NCBI GenBank assembly: GCA_001567185.1
Contig: LNFR01000056.1
Location: forward strand, 1 to 63,293
DNA length: 63,293 nt
Direction of reading: 5' to 3'
Source of the DNA: Bacteroidetes bacterium OLB12
GTDB lineage: Bacteria; Bacteroidota; Bacteroidia; Cytophagales; Cyclobacteriaceae
Positions 16,189-25,080 of this stretch are shown here, one piece after another. Made by a program: the position numbers and the translations under genes. The notes under the pieces were generated by a model. It saw nothing but the letters and a program-made list of their open reading frames with translations, did not search any database and was not told the origin of the DNA. Position 1 is the stretch's first letter. Every line of letters begins with the position of its first letter.

Positions 16189-17968
16189 AAGAGTTACCGG
16201 TTTGGAAACCAATACTCGGTCTTTTTGATTTGACCGGTTTAATTTCAAATTCGCGCACATCATCTAAAATAATAGTCTCCATTAATTCGGGCGTGCGTTC
16301 TTCTTTCTTCATGGACGCTAATCGCAGGTGTTGGTTTCTTACTGATTCGCCCACCACTTGCCGTACTGCGCGCGCATTGCCAAAATGCTGGTCGCGGTCA
16401 GAATGCAGAAAGGCAAAATAATCTTCCAGGTGCTTGCGTGCATCTTCCTCTAATTTAACACCTTCTTTTTTAAACAAGCCATGTGCAATGGTGTTCATTT
16501 CTTCGGGCGAGTAATCCTGAAACTCGAAGTACATGTCGAATCGTGATTTTAATCCTGGGTTCGATTCGATAAACTGATACATGTTTTCTGTATAGCCGGC
16601 CACAATCACACCAAATTTGCCGCGGTTATCTTCCATTCGTTTTAGAATAATCTGAATGGCTTCGGCTCCAAAATCGTATTGCGATCCCTTTCCCTGAGCC
16701 AAGGAATAAGCTTCATCAATAAACAAAATACCACCCATTGCTTCGTTTATTTTTTCTCCGGTTTTTATAGCTGTTTGTCCTACATAACCGGCCACCAATC
16801 CTTCGCGATCAACTTCTACCAGGTGTCCTTTTTCAAGAATGCCCAATCCTTTATAAACTTTAGCAAGTATGCGGGCCACGGTGGTTTTACCGGTACCGGG
16901 GTTGCCTGTAAATACTGTGTGCAGCGAAAACTTATTCAAAAAGTCTTTTCCGGTTTCCTGGTAAAACTTAACCAGCTTCACCATTTCATTTACTTCTTGT
17001 TTTATTTTGGTAAGACCGGTTAGCGAGTTTAATTCAGCCAGGCTTTCAAATAAAAGGTCTTCCGCATTTTTAGTTACCGGTGCTGAACCGGTAGCCTGGC
17101 CTGTCTGGGTTTGATTAATCTGAATTCCATTTGTTAGTATCTGAGCATCGCCTTCTTCGGAAGTATCGCCTACCAGAAAGGGAACCGTGGCAATCAGGTT
17201 ATCCATAAAAATTACTTCCATAGTGTAGGCATCACTGCTCCAGCGGCCGGGTGTTTCGCCACCCCAACCAGGAAAGAGGGTATAGATTTGCCCTAATGTG
17301 TTGGCGGCTACATAAGTAATGTACGAACTGCTTCCTTTCAGCAGGCCGGCTTTATCATAAAAATTAAAGAACAACTCCGCGTAGTAGTCGCTGTGTACTT
17401 TATTCTTAAACCGGAAATCGCTCCACACGTATCGTGTTTCTTTCTGGCTGAAGGTTTTCAGGTACCGTTTATTTTCCTGTGTGGAAGCCTTGCCATCGCC
17501 TTCAAACAATCGGATGGATTCGATATCAAAAAATAAATTTTCCCCTTTTCGTGCAGTTCCAACATCTTCAACGTAAAAAGTTGCTTCGCTTACCTTTACT
17601 TCATCGATATAACCTTCCCATACATAAACGCCTTTTAGCCAGTAAGTACCATATGTAGATTGACCCCACGAATCGCGGAAATACACGATATTCTCATCTT
17701 TACCGATTACGCGTTTTTGTTCCAGGTTGCACAACTCCCTGCGGTGAGTACCATTCACAAAAAAACATTTCAAACGTACGTTTGCTTCCCATTCGGCTTC
17801 GTCAAACAGTTTGTTAAAAACTGAAAACTCAACCCGCAGGTAAGTGGTTTCGTACCGGTCGTACACTTTGCGGTATTTTTTGGTAGCATCGGCCATCCAT
17901 TCGTCTGACGAGTGGACTTTAATGCTGCGAAATTTGTATGAGCTGGGTTTGTTTTCGTTGGAGTCCAT
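16187..17968 (-). CDS. CbbX/SpoVK-type AAA+ ATPase with beta-rich N-terminal half
   Basis: About 593 residues. I start at the ATG complementary to 17966-17968; an upstream TTG at 17989 is in frame but less likely. The C-terminal half is a CbbX/CfxQ-type AAA+ module: LNSLTGLTKIKQEV leads into Walker A GNPGTGKTT, the pore-like region VAGYVGQTA, Walker B GGILFIDEAYSL, RMEDNRGKFGVIVAGY, and the sensor-2 helix GNARAVRQVV. The N-terminal half, about residues 10-290, has no motif I recognise. It seems to contain two related beta-sandwich-like units ending at VEDVGTARKG and PFLVGD. A Gln/Thr-rich linker precedes the ATPase. It has no signal peptide. Probably a protein-remodelling ATPase with an N-terminal client-binding platform; the client is unknown. 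Confidence 0.8.
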   Translation of the reverse strand: MDSNENKPSSYKFRSIKVHSSDEWMADATKKYRKVYDRYETTYLRVEFSVFNKLFDEAEWEANVRLKCFFVNGTHRRELCNLEQKRVIGKDENIVYFRDSWGQSTYGTYWLKGVYVWEGYIDEVKVSEATFYVEDVGTARKGENLFFDIESIRLFEGDGKASTQENKRYLKTFSQKETRYVWSDFRFKNKVHSDYYAELFFNFYDKAGLLKGSSSYITYVAANTLGQIYTLFPGWGGETPGRWSSDAYTMEVIFMDNLIATVPFLVGDTSEEGDAQILTNGIQINQTQTGQATGSAPVTKNAEDLLFESLAELNSLTGLTKIKQEVNEMVKLVKFYQETGKDFLNKFSLHTVFTGNPGTGKTTVARILAKVYKGLGILEKGHLVEVDREGLVAGYVGQTAIKTGEKINEAMGGILFIDEAYSLAQGKGSQYDFGAEAIQIILKRMEDNRGKFGVIVAGYTENMYQFIESNPGLKSRFDMYFEFQDYSPEEMNTIAHGLFKKEGVKLEEDARKHLEDYFAFLHSDRDQHFGNARAVRQVVGESVRNQHLRLASMKKEERTPELMETIILDDVREFEIKPVKSKRPSIGFQTGNS

Positions 17969-18026
17969 GATGATTAGTCTGTCTTGCAACTAAGGTAAAT
18001 AAAAATAAAGTTTTGAAAAGCGCAAG

Positions 18027-18623
18027 TCAGTTAAAAAAACGTTTAGTTTTATCTTTAAACGCTATCCTCCAAACCCCTCTTACCTGATTATTTTGATAAC
18101 CCACCGCCCTGTCGCGGGGGTATAATTTCTGAATAGCAGAGTCGGTGCTAAAGGCCACCTCCTTTCCGGGCGTGCCATGGCAGGTAAGGCAAAGGGGTTG
18201 AGTGATGATGGGTTTAAAGAAGAGGATGGAGTCATCTTTTAAGACAAGTTTAGGCGTAATGGCATTACCTTCACTCAGGTCTATTCCAAAGCCTTTGATC
18301 ATAAACTCGGCCAGTTCGTCTGCCTTATTGCGTGGGTTGCGCACTTTGTTACTCATGCGCTTTATCGATGCCTGGTGTGCTGCCGACAAGGAGTCGGTAA
18401 GGGGATAAGCGCGCAGGTTGCAGTAACGCAATGCAGAGTCGATGCCACCACGCTGCATGGCTTTTTGTAATTCGCCACTTAGTGTTTCAAACGAAAGTTT
18501 AGCAATGGCATTACCTCGCGTAAGGTAGGTGGTGTCTATTTGCGTGTAGCTTTCTAAAGTTTTTTTGCCTTTACAGGATATGGTAAAAGCCACGATACCG
18601 ATAAGAAGGAATAGATTTTTCAT
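18027..18623 (-). CDS. DUF3365 (Tll0287-like) lipoprotein with a single c-type haem motif
   Basis: About 198 residues. The start is the ATG complementary to 18621-18623, giving MKNLFLLIGIVAFTISCKGKK, a lipobox signal with Cys at residue 17. The body matches the DUF3365/Tll0287 family: LQKAMQRGGIDSALRYCN, SAAHQASIKRMSNKVRNPRNKAD, and near the C-terminus CLTCHGTPG, a CxxCH haem attachment site. Such proteins are periplasmic mono-haem cytochromes or haem-based sensors. Here the protein stands alone without a fused kinase, lying between the AAA+ gene and the LytTR operon on the same strand. Function is unproven. Confidence 0.85.
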   Translation of the reverse strand: MKNLFLLIGIVAFTISCKGKKTLESYTQIDTTYLTRGNAIAKLSFETLSGELQKAMQRGGIDSALRYCNLRAYPLTDSLSAAHQASIKRMSNKVRNPRNKADELAEFMIKGFGIDLSEGNAITPKLVLKDDSILFFKPIITQPLCLTCHGTPGKEVAFSTDSAIQKLYPRDRAVGYQNNQVRGVWRIAFKDKTKRFFN

Positions 18624-18737
18624 GCCGGGAAATTTCGTAAAAAACATGGTGCGATTTACCCGACCGGGGGATTTATTTCTTCCGGTATGCCGTGCTTTTC
18701 TAAATGTATTTTTGAAAATGACTTCTGGTAAAAGGTA

Positions 18738-19524
18738 TTAATGGAGTCCGTCAAACCATTCTTTAAAATCACCTACCTTTTCGCGGCTTACAATAATTTC
18801 CGGCTCCCATTTAATGTGCAGCGAAATTTTTAGCCGGCTGTTGGAATACACTACCACATCCTGAATGGCGCTGATATTAAGAATATAACTTCGATTGATG
18901 CGTTTGAAAATTTTAGGATCCAGTATTTCTTCCAAATTTTCCAGATTGTAATTGATAATGAATTTACGAAGCTGATTGGTAATCAAATACACATCGCGGC
19001 CATCGGCAAAAAAACAGGCTTATCTGATCGGTAGTTATGGATTTGATATGATCGCCTAATTTTACCATAAACCTGTTTTTGTAGGATCGTTCCGGAGTGC
19101 TTAGTGTTTGTAACACCGCTTCGTTTCGTTCATCGCCCCAGCGTAGCTGATTGCCTAAGCTTTCAACTTTTTTCAGGCTGTTAGATAGGTCGGTAAACGT
19201 AATAGGCTTTAACAGGTAATCGATGCCGTTTACTTTAAAAGCATCCAATGCATATTCGTTGTAGGCAGTAACAAAAATAACGGGTTTGTTGACTTTTACT
19301 TCTTTAAAAATCTCAAAACTCATCCCATCCTGTAACTGTACGTCCATAAAAATCAGATCCACCGTAGATTGATTGGCTTCAAGCCAGTTTACAGCTTCTT
19401 CTACCGACTGCGCTTTACCCCTTACCACAATGTTTTCGCTGTAGCGCGAAAGGTAGCGCTCCAGTTTTTCTGCAGCCGGAGTTTCGTCTTCCACAATCAG
19501 CACCTGTAACGAGAGGTTATTCAT
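18738..19524 (-). CDS. LytTR family response regulator (one frameshift)
   Basis: LytR/AlgR-type regulator: an N-terminal receiver domain (about residues 7-125) with VDLIFMDVQLQDG holding the phospho-Asp, VTAYNEYALDAF and LLKPI, and a C-terminal LytTR DNA-binding domain. The frame breaks in the T7 run near 19010-19016. Dropping one T joins QISLFFADGRDVYL to ITNQLRKFIINY, after which IFKRINRSYILNISAI and the domain end follow, for about 261 residues in total. The start overlaps the end of the degenerate kinase gene by eight bases. It should receive phosphate from the LytS-type kinase encoded at 20568-21589. Confidence 0.88.
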
Positions 19525-20575
19525 TGGTTGTTACTTCTTCCGCAACTTGAACAAGCGGAAATTTAATATAATTTTCTTTGCCTGCTTTAACCTGAACAAA
19601 TGGATTCTCGCTAAAGAAGGCATACGATCGTTTTAACCGGCCATAAGCTTGCAGGCTTTCCTGATGCATTAGCAATTTATCGTTAAGGGTATGTTGCAAT
19701 ACCAGGTATTCGTTTCCTTCTTCCAGGTAAAGTCGTATTACCAATGGCGATTCTCTGGAAATGAGCGTATTGCGAACAATAGAATCGATTGTAATGAGTA
19801 AAGAGCCAGGAATAAGCTGAATGTTATGTATGCTGCGAACTGTAATGAGAAGGTTGAGTTGATTTTGATGTTTGTGGTTTAATAATTTGATAAGATGGTC
19901 GGCTGCCTGCAGTTCTTCTTCCAGCGAGATTAATTCCTTATGGCGGTTAATCAGTCCATACCGGTAAATTCCGGCTAAGTAGTCAATCTGTTCTTCGGCT
20001 TTGTCCACATTGTGTTGCAAAGTAAGAATCAGGTTTTCTAAACTTTCGTAAAGCAAATCCGGGTTAATGTCGTTTTTAAAAGAGATAAAATCCGACTCCA
20101 GTTTTTCACGTAATTTTTTCTCTTGTTGCAACAGCAGGGTGTTTTCCTGGTTGAGGTAAAAGTTACTGAAAAACAGGGTATTGTAAAGCAATCCAATAGC
20201 ACCGTAAATAGCTAAAAAAACATACAATTCGCGGGTGCTTATGGCAAATCCCACAACCTGGCTGTAATACAGCCAGATGGCCAGTGTTATCAAAAAGACA
20301 GGAGATGGTTAGTGTGGTTACCAGTTGAATAATAATTCATCCGTCTGATAGAAAGTGTACTGAGCCATTTTTTCGGTAACTGCAAGCGTAAGTCGCATGG
20401 ATTCGAGCGAAATGAACGCAAGACCAATACACACATATACTTCTGCACTGCTAAAAGTGTTTTCGAGTTCAGAGAAGTTATTATTGATAAGCAAGATGAG
20501 CAGGTACACCATTACTCCCAGCACGGGTGCTGAAAGGATTCGGAATAAGGCCTGATGGATAAAGAGCTTATTCAT
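19517..20575 (-). CDS. Degenerate LytS-like histidine kinase (pseudo-kinase), frameshifts in the TM region
   Basis: Membrane protein related to the kinase encoded just upstream. The N-terminal part (MNKLFIHQALFRILSAP) has several TM segments; at least two indels between about 20293 and 20345 split it, and removing them joins QLVTTLTISCLF to LITLAIWLYYSQ. The cytoplasmic part aligns with LytS kinases but lacks the key residues. The H-box reads INPDLLYESLENL where the partner has ISPHYLFNCLN, so the phospho-accepting His is Asp. The ATP-binding N-box reads TIDSIVRNT where the partner has LVENAVKHN. Linkers such as DYLAGIYRYGLINRHKELISLEEEL still match. I infer a non-catalytic partner or regulator of the active kinase. 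It overlaps both neighbours by eight bases. Confidence 0.72.
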
Positions 20576-21589
20576 GGTTGTGGTGCTGGAGCGGTGTGGG
20601 CTTTATTACCGGCAAAGTAACTGTAAAACGTCCTTCATTTTTAATAGCTACTTTTTCGGAAGTAAAAAACTGATACCGGTTGATAATATTCTGCAACCCA
20701 ACCTGCAAGCTGGCGGTGGGGGTAGCTGCTGTTTTTGAATTGCTAACAATAATCCGGGTGTTATCTAATGCGGAAATATAGATGAGCAAAGGTTGTTCTT
20801 TGGAAATTTTATTATGCTTCACGGCATTCTCTACCAGCAATTGCAACGTCATGGGTGGAATCAAGGTATGAAACAGGTTCTTTGGCAGGTTGATCTCCAA
20901 TGTTACATGTTGTTCGTACCGCGCTTGCAGCAAATAGTAGTAAGCCTTTACAAACTCAACTTCTTCACTTACCGATACCAATTTTTTCTTTTTGGTTGTC
21001 AATAACATATCGAAACGTTTCGGCCATTCTGCGTATGAATTGTTCGGCCATGGCCGCATCTTTAAACAGCAGGGCTGAGACCGTATTTAGGCAATTGAAT
21101 AAGTAATGCGGACTGATTTGTTTTTTTGAGCGAATTGAATTGCAACTCCAGTTGAAGTCGTTCTAATTGCATCGCTTCCACCTGGGTTTTGGCATAATAC
21201 CGGTAGGAGTAAAACAATCCATAAAAGATTTCTGAAATAAATAATGTGATAATAAGCAAAACCGCCAGCCTGATAACATCGTCATTGCGAACTTCCAGCA
21301 GGAGAACACTGGCTGTAATGGAAAGAATCAATACCAAAATTCCGTTTAAGACAAATCCGGAAATAAATCTTAACAGAAAATGCGTGCGCCAGTTAATCCA
21401 GGTATCCAACACCTTGTCGAATTGCCAGGCAATAAAGGCTGCGGTGTTGATAATTAATGTAAATACAACAAATTCATACGCTTCAAACTGCAGTGAAGGG
21501 AATCTTCCTTTGGCACTGTAGAAGATATACAGAAAGAAGATGATGCCCAGCAGCGTACAAACGAGCACTAAGGTGCTGAATTTTTTCAT
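20568..21589 (-). CDS. LytS-type sensor histidine kinase (two frameshifts)
   Basis: Four-TM sensor kinase of the His_kinase/HATPase family. The start is the ATG complementary to 21587-21589 (MKKFSTLVLVCTLLG). Several hydrophobic segments are followed by the H-box, restored as SLKKQISPHYLFNCLN by dropping one A from the A7 run near 21126. A second extra A near 20983 separates RYVIDNQKEK from LVSVSEEVEFVKAYYYLLQAR. The ATP-binding domain has MTLQLLVENAVKHN as N-box and VGLQNIINRYQFF in place of the usual G-box. The corrected protein is about 340 residues. It heads a translationally coupled trio with the pseudo-kinase and LytTR regulator. Confidence 0.82.
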
Positions 21590-21602
21590 GGGGGTTCCTG
21601 GG

Positions 21603-21630
21603 AAAAAATGCGAGGCTGGCATGCAGCCTC
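21603..21630 (-). terminator. Intrinsic terminator after the SDHY-repeat gene
   Basis: Reading the minus strand, GAGGCTG, a five-base loop and CAGCCTC (21612-21630) form a perfect stem, followed by GCATTTTTT. It lies between the SDHY-repeat gene and the kinase gene, so co-transcription of the two would need read-through. Confidence 0.7.
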
Positions 21631-21656
21631 AAACTACTTAAATTTTAAGATATATT

Positions 21657-23075
21657 TTAACGATCCAGGGCGCGCATGGCCCGTCCATAATAAGTTTCAG
21701 AATCTATTTTGCGGGCAGCATCGCGGTAAGCATTTTTTAAGGCCTCGTTGCCGGTGCGCACACGCGAGGTGGCACTAACCAGCACCTCCGTAAGGTAATG
21801 ATCAGAGTTAATGGTTTTAGCGGCTGTTAGCAGGGCTATAATTTTTGTGTCATTCAGGTCTGAACGATCCAATGCATTTCGTAATATTTCCGATTTGTAA
21901 TGATCACTCTCTATTTCGGCACTGTATTCCACAAGTTGTTCAAATGTAGCATCAGAAAAATCCTGCCGATCCAACAGCATGGTTAATACTTCAGAACGGT
22001 AGTGATCGCTGCCAATGGTGGAAGTAACTGGCAACAGCTCGGCCAATACTTTTTCGTCAATAGATTTGTTAAGCAAAGACTTTATTACCTGCGTTTTATA
22101 ATGATCGGAGTGAATGTCTTTTACGGACTCAACTGCACGCTGATGTGCGGATGGTGAAAGGTCGCGCTCCAGTGCTTTTGTTAACACTACACTTCGGTAA
22201 TGATCGGACTGAATTGTTTTTGAGGTATTAATCATTTCGGCTACAATGTCATCGGTAAGATTACCCTGTCTCATTAACGAAGTAAGCACTTCTGTTTTAT
22301 AATGATCGGAGTTTATTTCTGCCGCGGAAGCAAGTGCAATTTTTACACTTTCAACTGAAGGAGGTTGCGCCCGTAAAGCTTCTTTTATTATCTGGGTTTT
22401 GTAATGATCGCTGCCCATTTCATTGGTTGCGGCAAAGACTGCCTCTGTGGCTTCTTTGTTTTTAAGAAATTTGTCAAGGTTGTTTTCTAAAAATTCAGTA
22501 ATGTAATGATCGGAACTCATGTTGCCGGTTACTTTGGTTACAACCAGGGAGTAGTCTTTTTCGGCTACGGGTTTCTTCATGAGCAAACGGGCGTAGTACG
22601 ATTTTACATGATCGCTTCTGATTGCCTCTATTTCAGCAAGCACCGCAGGTGTGCCGCCTTTTGCATAAAACCGGTTTACCCGGCTTTCGGCAGCAATGGT
22701 TGTGGTGCGTACCACTTCTGGTAAAATTTCGGCAAGCCACTTGCGGCCGGCAGGATCAAAGTTTACTTCCGTACGCCCTTCATAGTATCTTTTTATTAAC
22801 ACGCTGCCTTCGCGTATAATCTTAATGGTGCGCTTTGAGCCAAACGAAGTTTTGGTAACTTCAAAATAACCATCGTGCGACATGGAGGAGATATCGCGGT
22901 CATCGTCACTCACCTCAATGGTTCCGCGTGTTTCAATATTAAAACTGTTAAATGGATCAGATGTGCGGTACGTGGTTTTGGCATCGTTGCGTGATATTGA
23001 CATGCTAACGCTTTCAGACTGGCTAAATCCTTGAAGAGCAGCTGTCAAAAACAAAAGAAAGTAAACGAATCTCAT
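21657..23075 (-). CDS. Secreted protein of ten SDHY helical repeats
   Basis: 472 residues with the signal peptide MRFVYFLLFLTAALQGFSQ. Residues about 20-125 are beta-rich (SISRNDAKTTYRTSDPFNSF), resembling the adhesin-like segments found before such repeats. From about residue 150 there are ten units of 33-35 residues. Each begins with (I/M)xSDHY and continues as KTEVLxxLLxR; eight units have SDHY exactly, the first has SDHV and the last SETY. The pattern predicts two helices per unit, a HEAT-like solenoid. No enzyme motif is seen. It precedes the LytS/LytTR genes on the same strand but is separated from them by a terminator. A cell-envelope scaffold or sensing partner is possible but unproven. 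Confidence 0.75.
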   Translation of the reverse strand: MRFVYFLLFLTAALQGFSQSESVSMSISRNDAKTTYRTSDPFNSFNIETRGTIEVSDDDRDISSMSHDGYFEVTKTSFGSKRTIKIIREGSVLIKRYYEGRTEVNFDPAGRKWLAEILPEVVRTTTIAAESRVNRFYAKGGTPAVLAEIEAIRSDHVKSYYARLLMKKPVAEKDYSLVVTKVTGNMSSDHYITEFLENNLDKFLKNKEATEAVFAATNEMGSDHYKTQIIKEALRAQPPSVESVKIALASAAEINSDHYKTEVLTSLMRQGNLTDDIVAEMINTSKTIQSDHYRSVVLTKALERDLSPSAHQRAVESVKDIHSDHYKTQVIKSLLNKSIDEKVLAELLPVTSTIGSDHYRSEVLTMLLDRQDFSDATFEQLVEYSAEIESDHYKSEILRNALDRSDLNDTKIIALLTAAKTINSDHYLTEVLVSATSRVRTGNEALKNAYRDAARKIDSETYYGRAMRALDR

Positions 23076-23232
23076 AAAGGGCTTTTTTTAACCTGATACG
23101 GCACAAAGGTGGGGTAGGGATTCAACCCCGGCAATCGTTATGAAATGAACTGCCGTATTGGTGTAGTGAATTGTATTATTGACTAATGGAGTTTTTCCGC
23201 TCCAACTTGCTTTGGTTGGTAAGCTTTCGGTT

Positions 23233-24024
23233 TTATAAAAAACCCCGTTGCCTGCGGGCTTCAAAAACTACAACGGCCGCGGCATTCGATACATTCATCG
23301 AGTCGATTTTACCCTGCATGGGGATAATGATGTTGGCGGTACTGTTTTGAACCCAAAGGGCTGACAGGCCGGTGGCCTCCGTACCCATTACAACTGCACA
23401 AGGTTTTGAAAAATCTGTTTGGTGGTAAGGCTTTGAAGCTTTCAGGTAGGTGCAATAGATGTGGATCTGGTGCTGCTTTAGCCAGTTGATGGTTTCTTCG
23501 CTGGTGGCGGAAGCAATTTGTTTGGTGAACACACAACCCACGCTGCTGCGGATAACATTGGGGTTATAAAAATCGGTTTGCGGATCGCAGATAATAACAG
23601 CATCCACTCCGGCCGCATCGGCAGTACGTAGAATAGCACCCAGGTTGCCGGGTTTTTCTACGGCTTCCAAAATCAAGAGCAACGGGTTGCTACTTAATTT
23701 AATATCCTGCAGCCGGTGTGTTTTTTGTTCGGCTACAGCCAAAATACCCCCGGTACTTTCGCGGATGGCAATTTTGTCGAACACGTCTTTTGAAACCGGA
23801 ATCAGCAACTTGTCCTGCTGTAATAAATCGCCCGACTCTTTTTTATCCAGAATCTCTTCGCAGAAAAAAATATTACCGATGCGGTAGCCGGCTTCCATAG
23901 CCATGCGCACCTCTTTAGCTCCCTCTATAATAAAGAGTTGTTGTTTTCTGCGTTCGCGCGGTTTTTCCAGCGCCAGCAGGCTTTTGATTTTCGGATTTTG
24001 GGTGCTGGTAATAAGAAAATGCAT
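23233..24024 (-). CDS. TrmH/SpoU family RNA 2'-O-methyltransferase
   Basis: 263-residue SPOUT methyltransferase. The N-terminal substrate-binding domain includes LEKPRERRKQQLFIIEGAKEV, typical of the L30e-like fold before SpoU domains. Motif 1 is EAVEKPGNLGAILRTADAAG, followed by NPNVIRSSVGCVF. The C-terminal knot has VVMGTEATGLS and IPMQGKIDSMNVSNAAAVVVFEA. It methylates a ribose 2'-OH in rRNA or tRNA using SAM; the target nucleotide is not predictable. It is divergent from the RlmI-like gene, across a tandem repeat. The frame is intact. Confidence 0.9.
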   Translation of the reverse strand: MHFLITSTQNPKIKSLLALEKPRERRKQQLFIIEGAKEVRMAMEAGYRIGNIFFCEEILDKKESGDLLQQDKLLIPVSKDVFDKIAIRESTGGILAVAEQKTHRLQDIKLSSNPLLLILEAVEKPGNLGAILRTADAAGVDAVIICDPQTDFYNPNVIRSSVGCVFTKQIASATSEETINWLKQHQIHIYCTYLKASKPYHQTDFSKPCAVVMGTEATGLSALWVQNSTANIIIPMQGKIDSMNVSNAAAVVVFEARRQRGFL

Positions 24025-24034
24025 ACAAGCTGGG

Positions 24035-24090
24035 ATTCAAAATTCAAGATTCAAAATTCAAGATTCAAAATTCAAGATTCAAAGTTCAGG
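24035..24090. repeat. Tandem 14-bp repeat, four units
   Basis: ATTCAAAATTCAAG occurs three times in perfect head-to-tail order (24035-24076) and a fourth time as ATTCAAAGTTCAGG, followed by a partial ATTAAAGATAG. It fills the short gap between two divergent methyltransferase genes. The same words occur at 219-264. Confidence 0.85.
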
Positions 24091-24143
24091 ATTAAAGATA
24101 GCCTAACTTGATATTTACTATTTTTGAATTTGAATCATACGTT

Positions 24144-25034
24144 TTGAACCTGATCTACCCCTCCTCGTGGAACGACTACGAATTACTGGACTCCGGTAAC
24201 TTCGAGAAATTAGAACGTTTCGGTAAAGTTATCCTTATCAGACCTGAACCACAGGCAATTTGGCAACCTGTTCTGACAGAAACGGATTGGAAACAAAAAG
24301 CCCATGCCCACTTTACGCGCGAGCAAAAAGACAATTTTAGGTTTGGAGATGAGGTAAAGGGTAGGCTGGAAAAAATTAAAACCATTGGAAGACAGTTGGC
24401 AGATAACGTACCCCCTTGCCTCTGTGAACGTAACCCTGCGCCTGGCGCTTACCAGTTTTGGCCACGTGGGCATTTTTCCCGAACAAGGTTCTAACTGGAA
24501 TTTTATTTACGATACTGTTTCATCGTGGAGCAAACCGGGCCGGGTACTCAATCTTTTTGCTTATACCGGAGCGGCATCGGTAGTAGCCCGTGCGGCCGGA
24601 GCTGAAGTAACGCACGTAGATGCTTCGCGGCCCGGGTTAAACTGGGCAAACCAAACATGCAGTTGAATAACCTGAAAGACATCCGGTGGGTGTATGAAGA
24701 TGCGCTTAAGTTTGTGAAGCGTGAAGTAAAACGGGGCAATAAATACAACGGTATTATTATGGATCCGCCTCCCTACGGGCGCGGACCGGAAGGAGAAAAA
24801 TGGACGCTACAGGAAAAATTGAATGAGTTGGTTTACTTAGCCAGCCAGCTACTGGAGCCAAACCCATCTTTTTTTATTCTTTCTATGTATGCCGTAGGAT
24901 TATCTTCCCTGGTAGGATTGAATGTGGTGAAAACGCACTTCCCGAATGTTAACCCTGAGTTTGGCGAGTTTTACCTCAAATCCAAAACAGAAAGAGATTT
25001 GCCAATGGGTACGTTTCTGCGATTTAGCAGATAA
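24144..25034 (+). CDS. Class I SAM-dependent rRNA methyltransferase, RlmI-like (two frameshifts)
   Basis: PUA-less RlmI/RlmK-like cytosine methyltransferase. The start is probably the TTG at 24144 (NLIYPSSWNDYELLDSGNFEKLERFG). The frame breaks near 24367 (an extra C; restored GRWKKLKPLEDSWQITYPL) and near 24655 (a missing A; restored NWANQNMQLNNLKDIRWVYED). Motifs are LTSFGHVGIFPEQ, NLFAYTGAASVVARAAGA for SAM binding, THVDAS, and the catalytic-site DPPPYGRGPEGEKW. The corrected product is about 297 residues. The target is probably 23S rRNA, by family knowledge. Indels rather than gene decay are likely because the motifs all survive. Confidence 0.82.
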
Positions 25035-25080
25035 AACTTTTTAACGGTTGCATCCATCCTAACAATCAGAAAATTTCACA

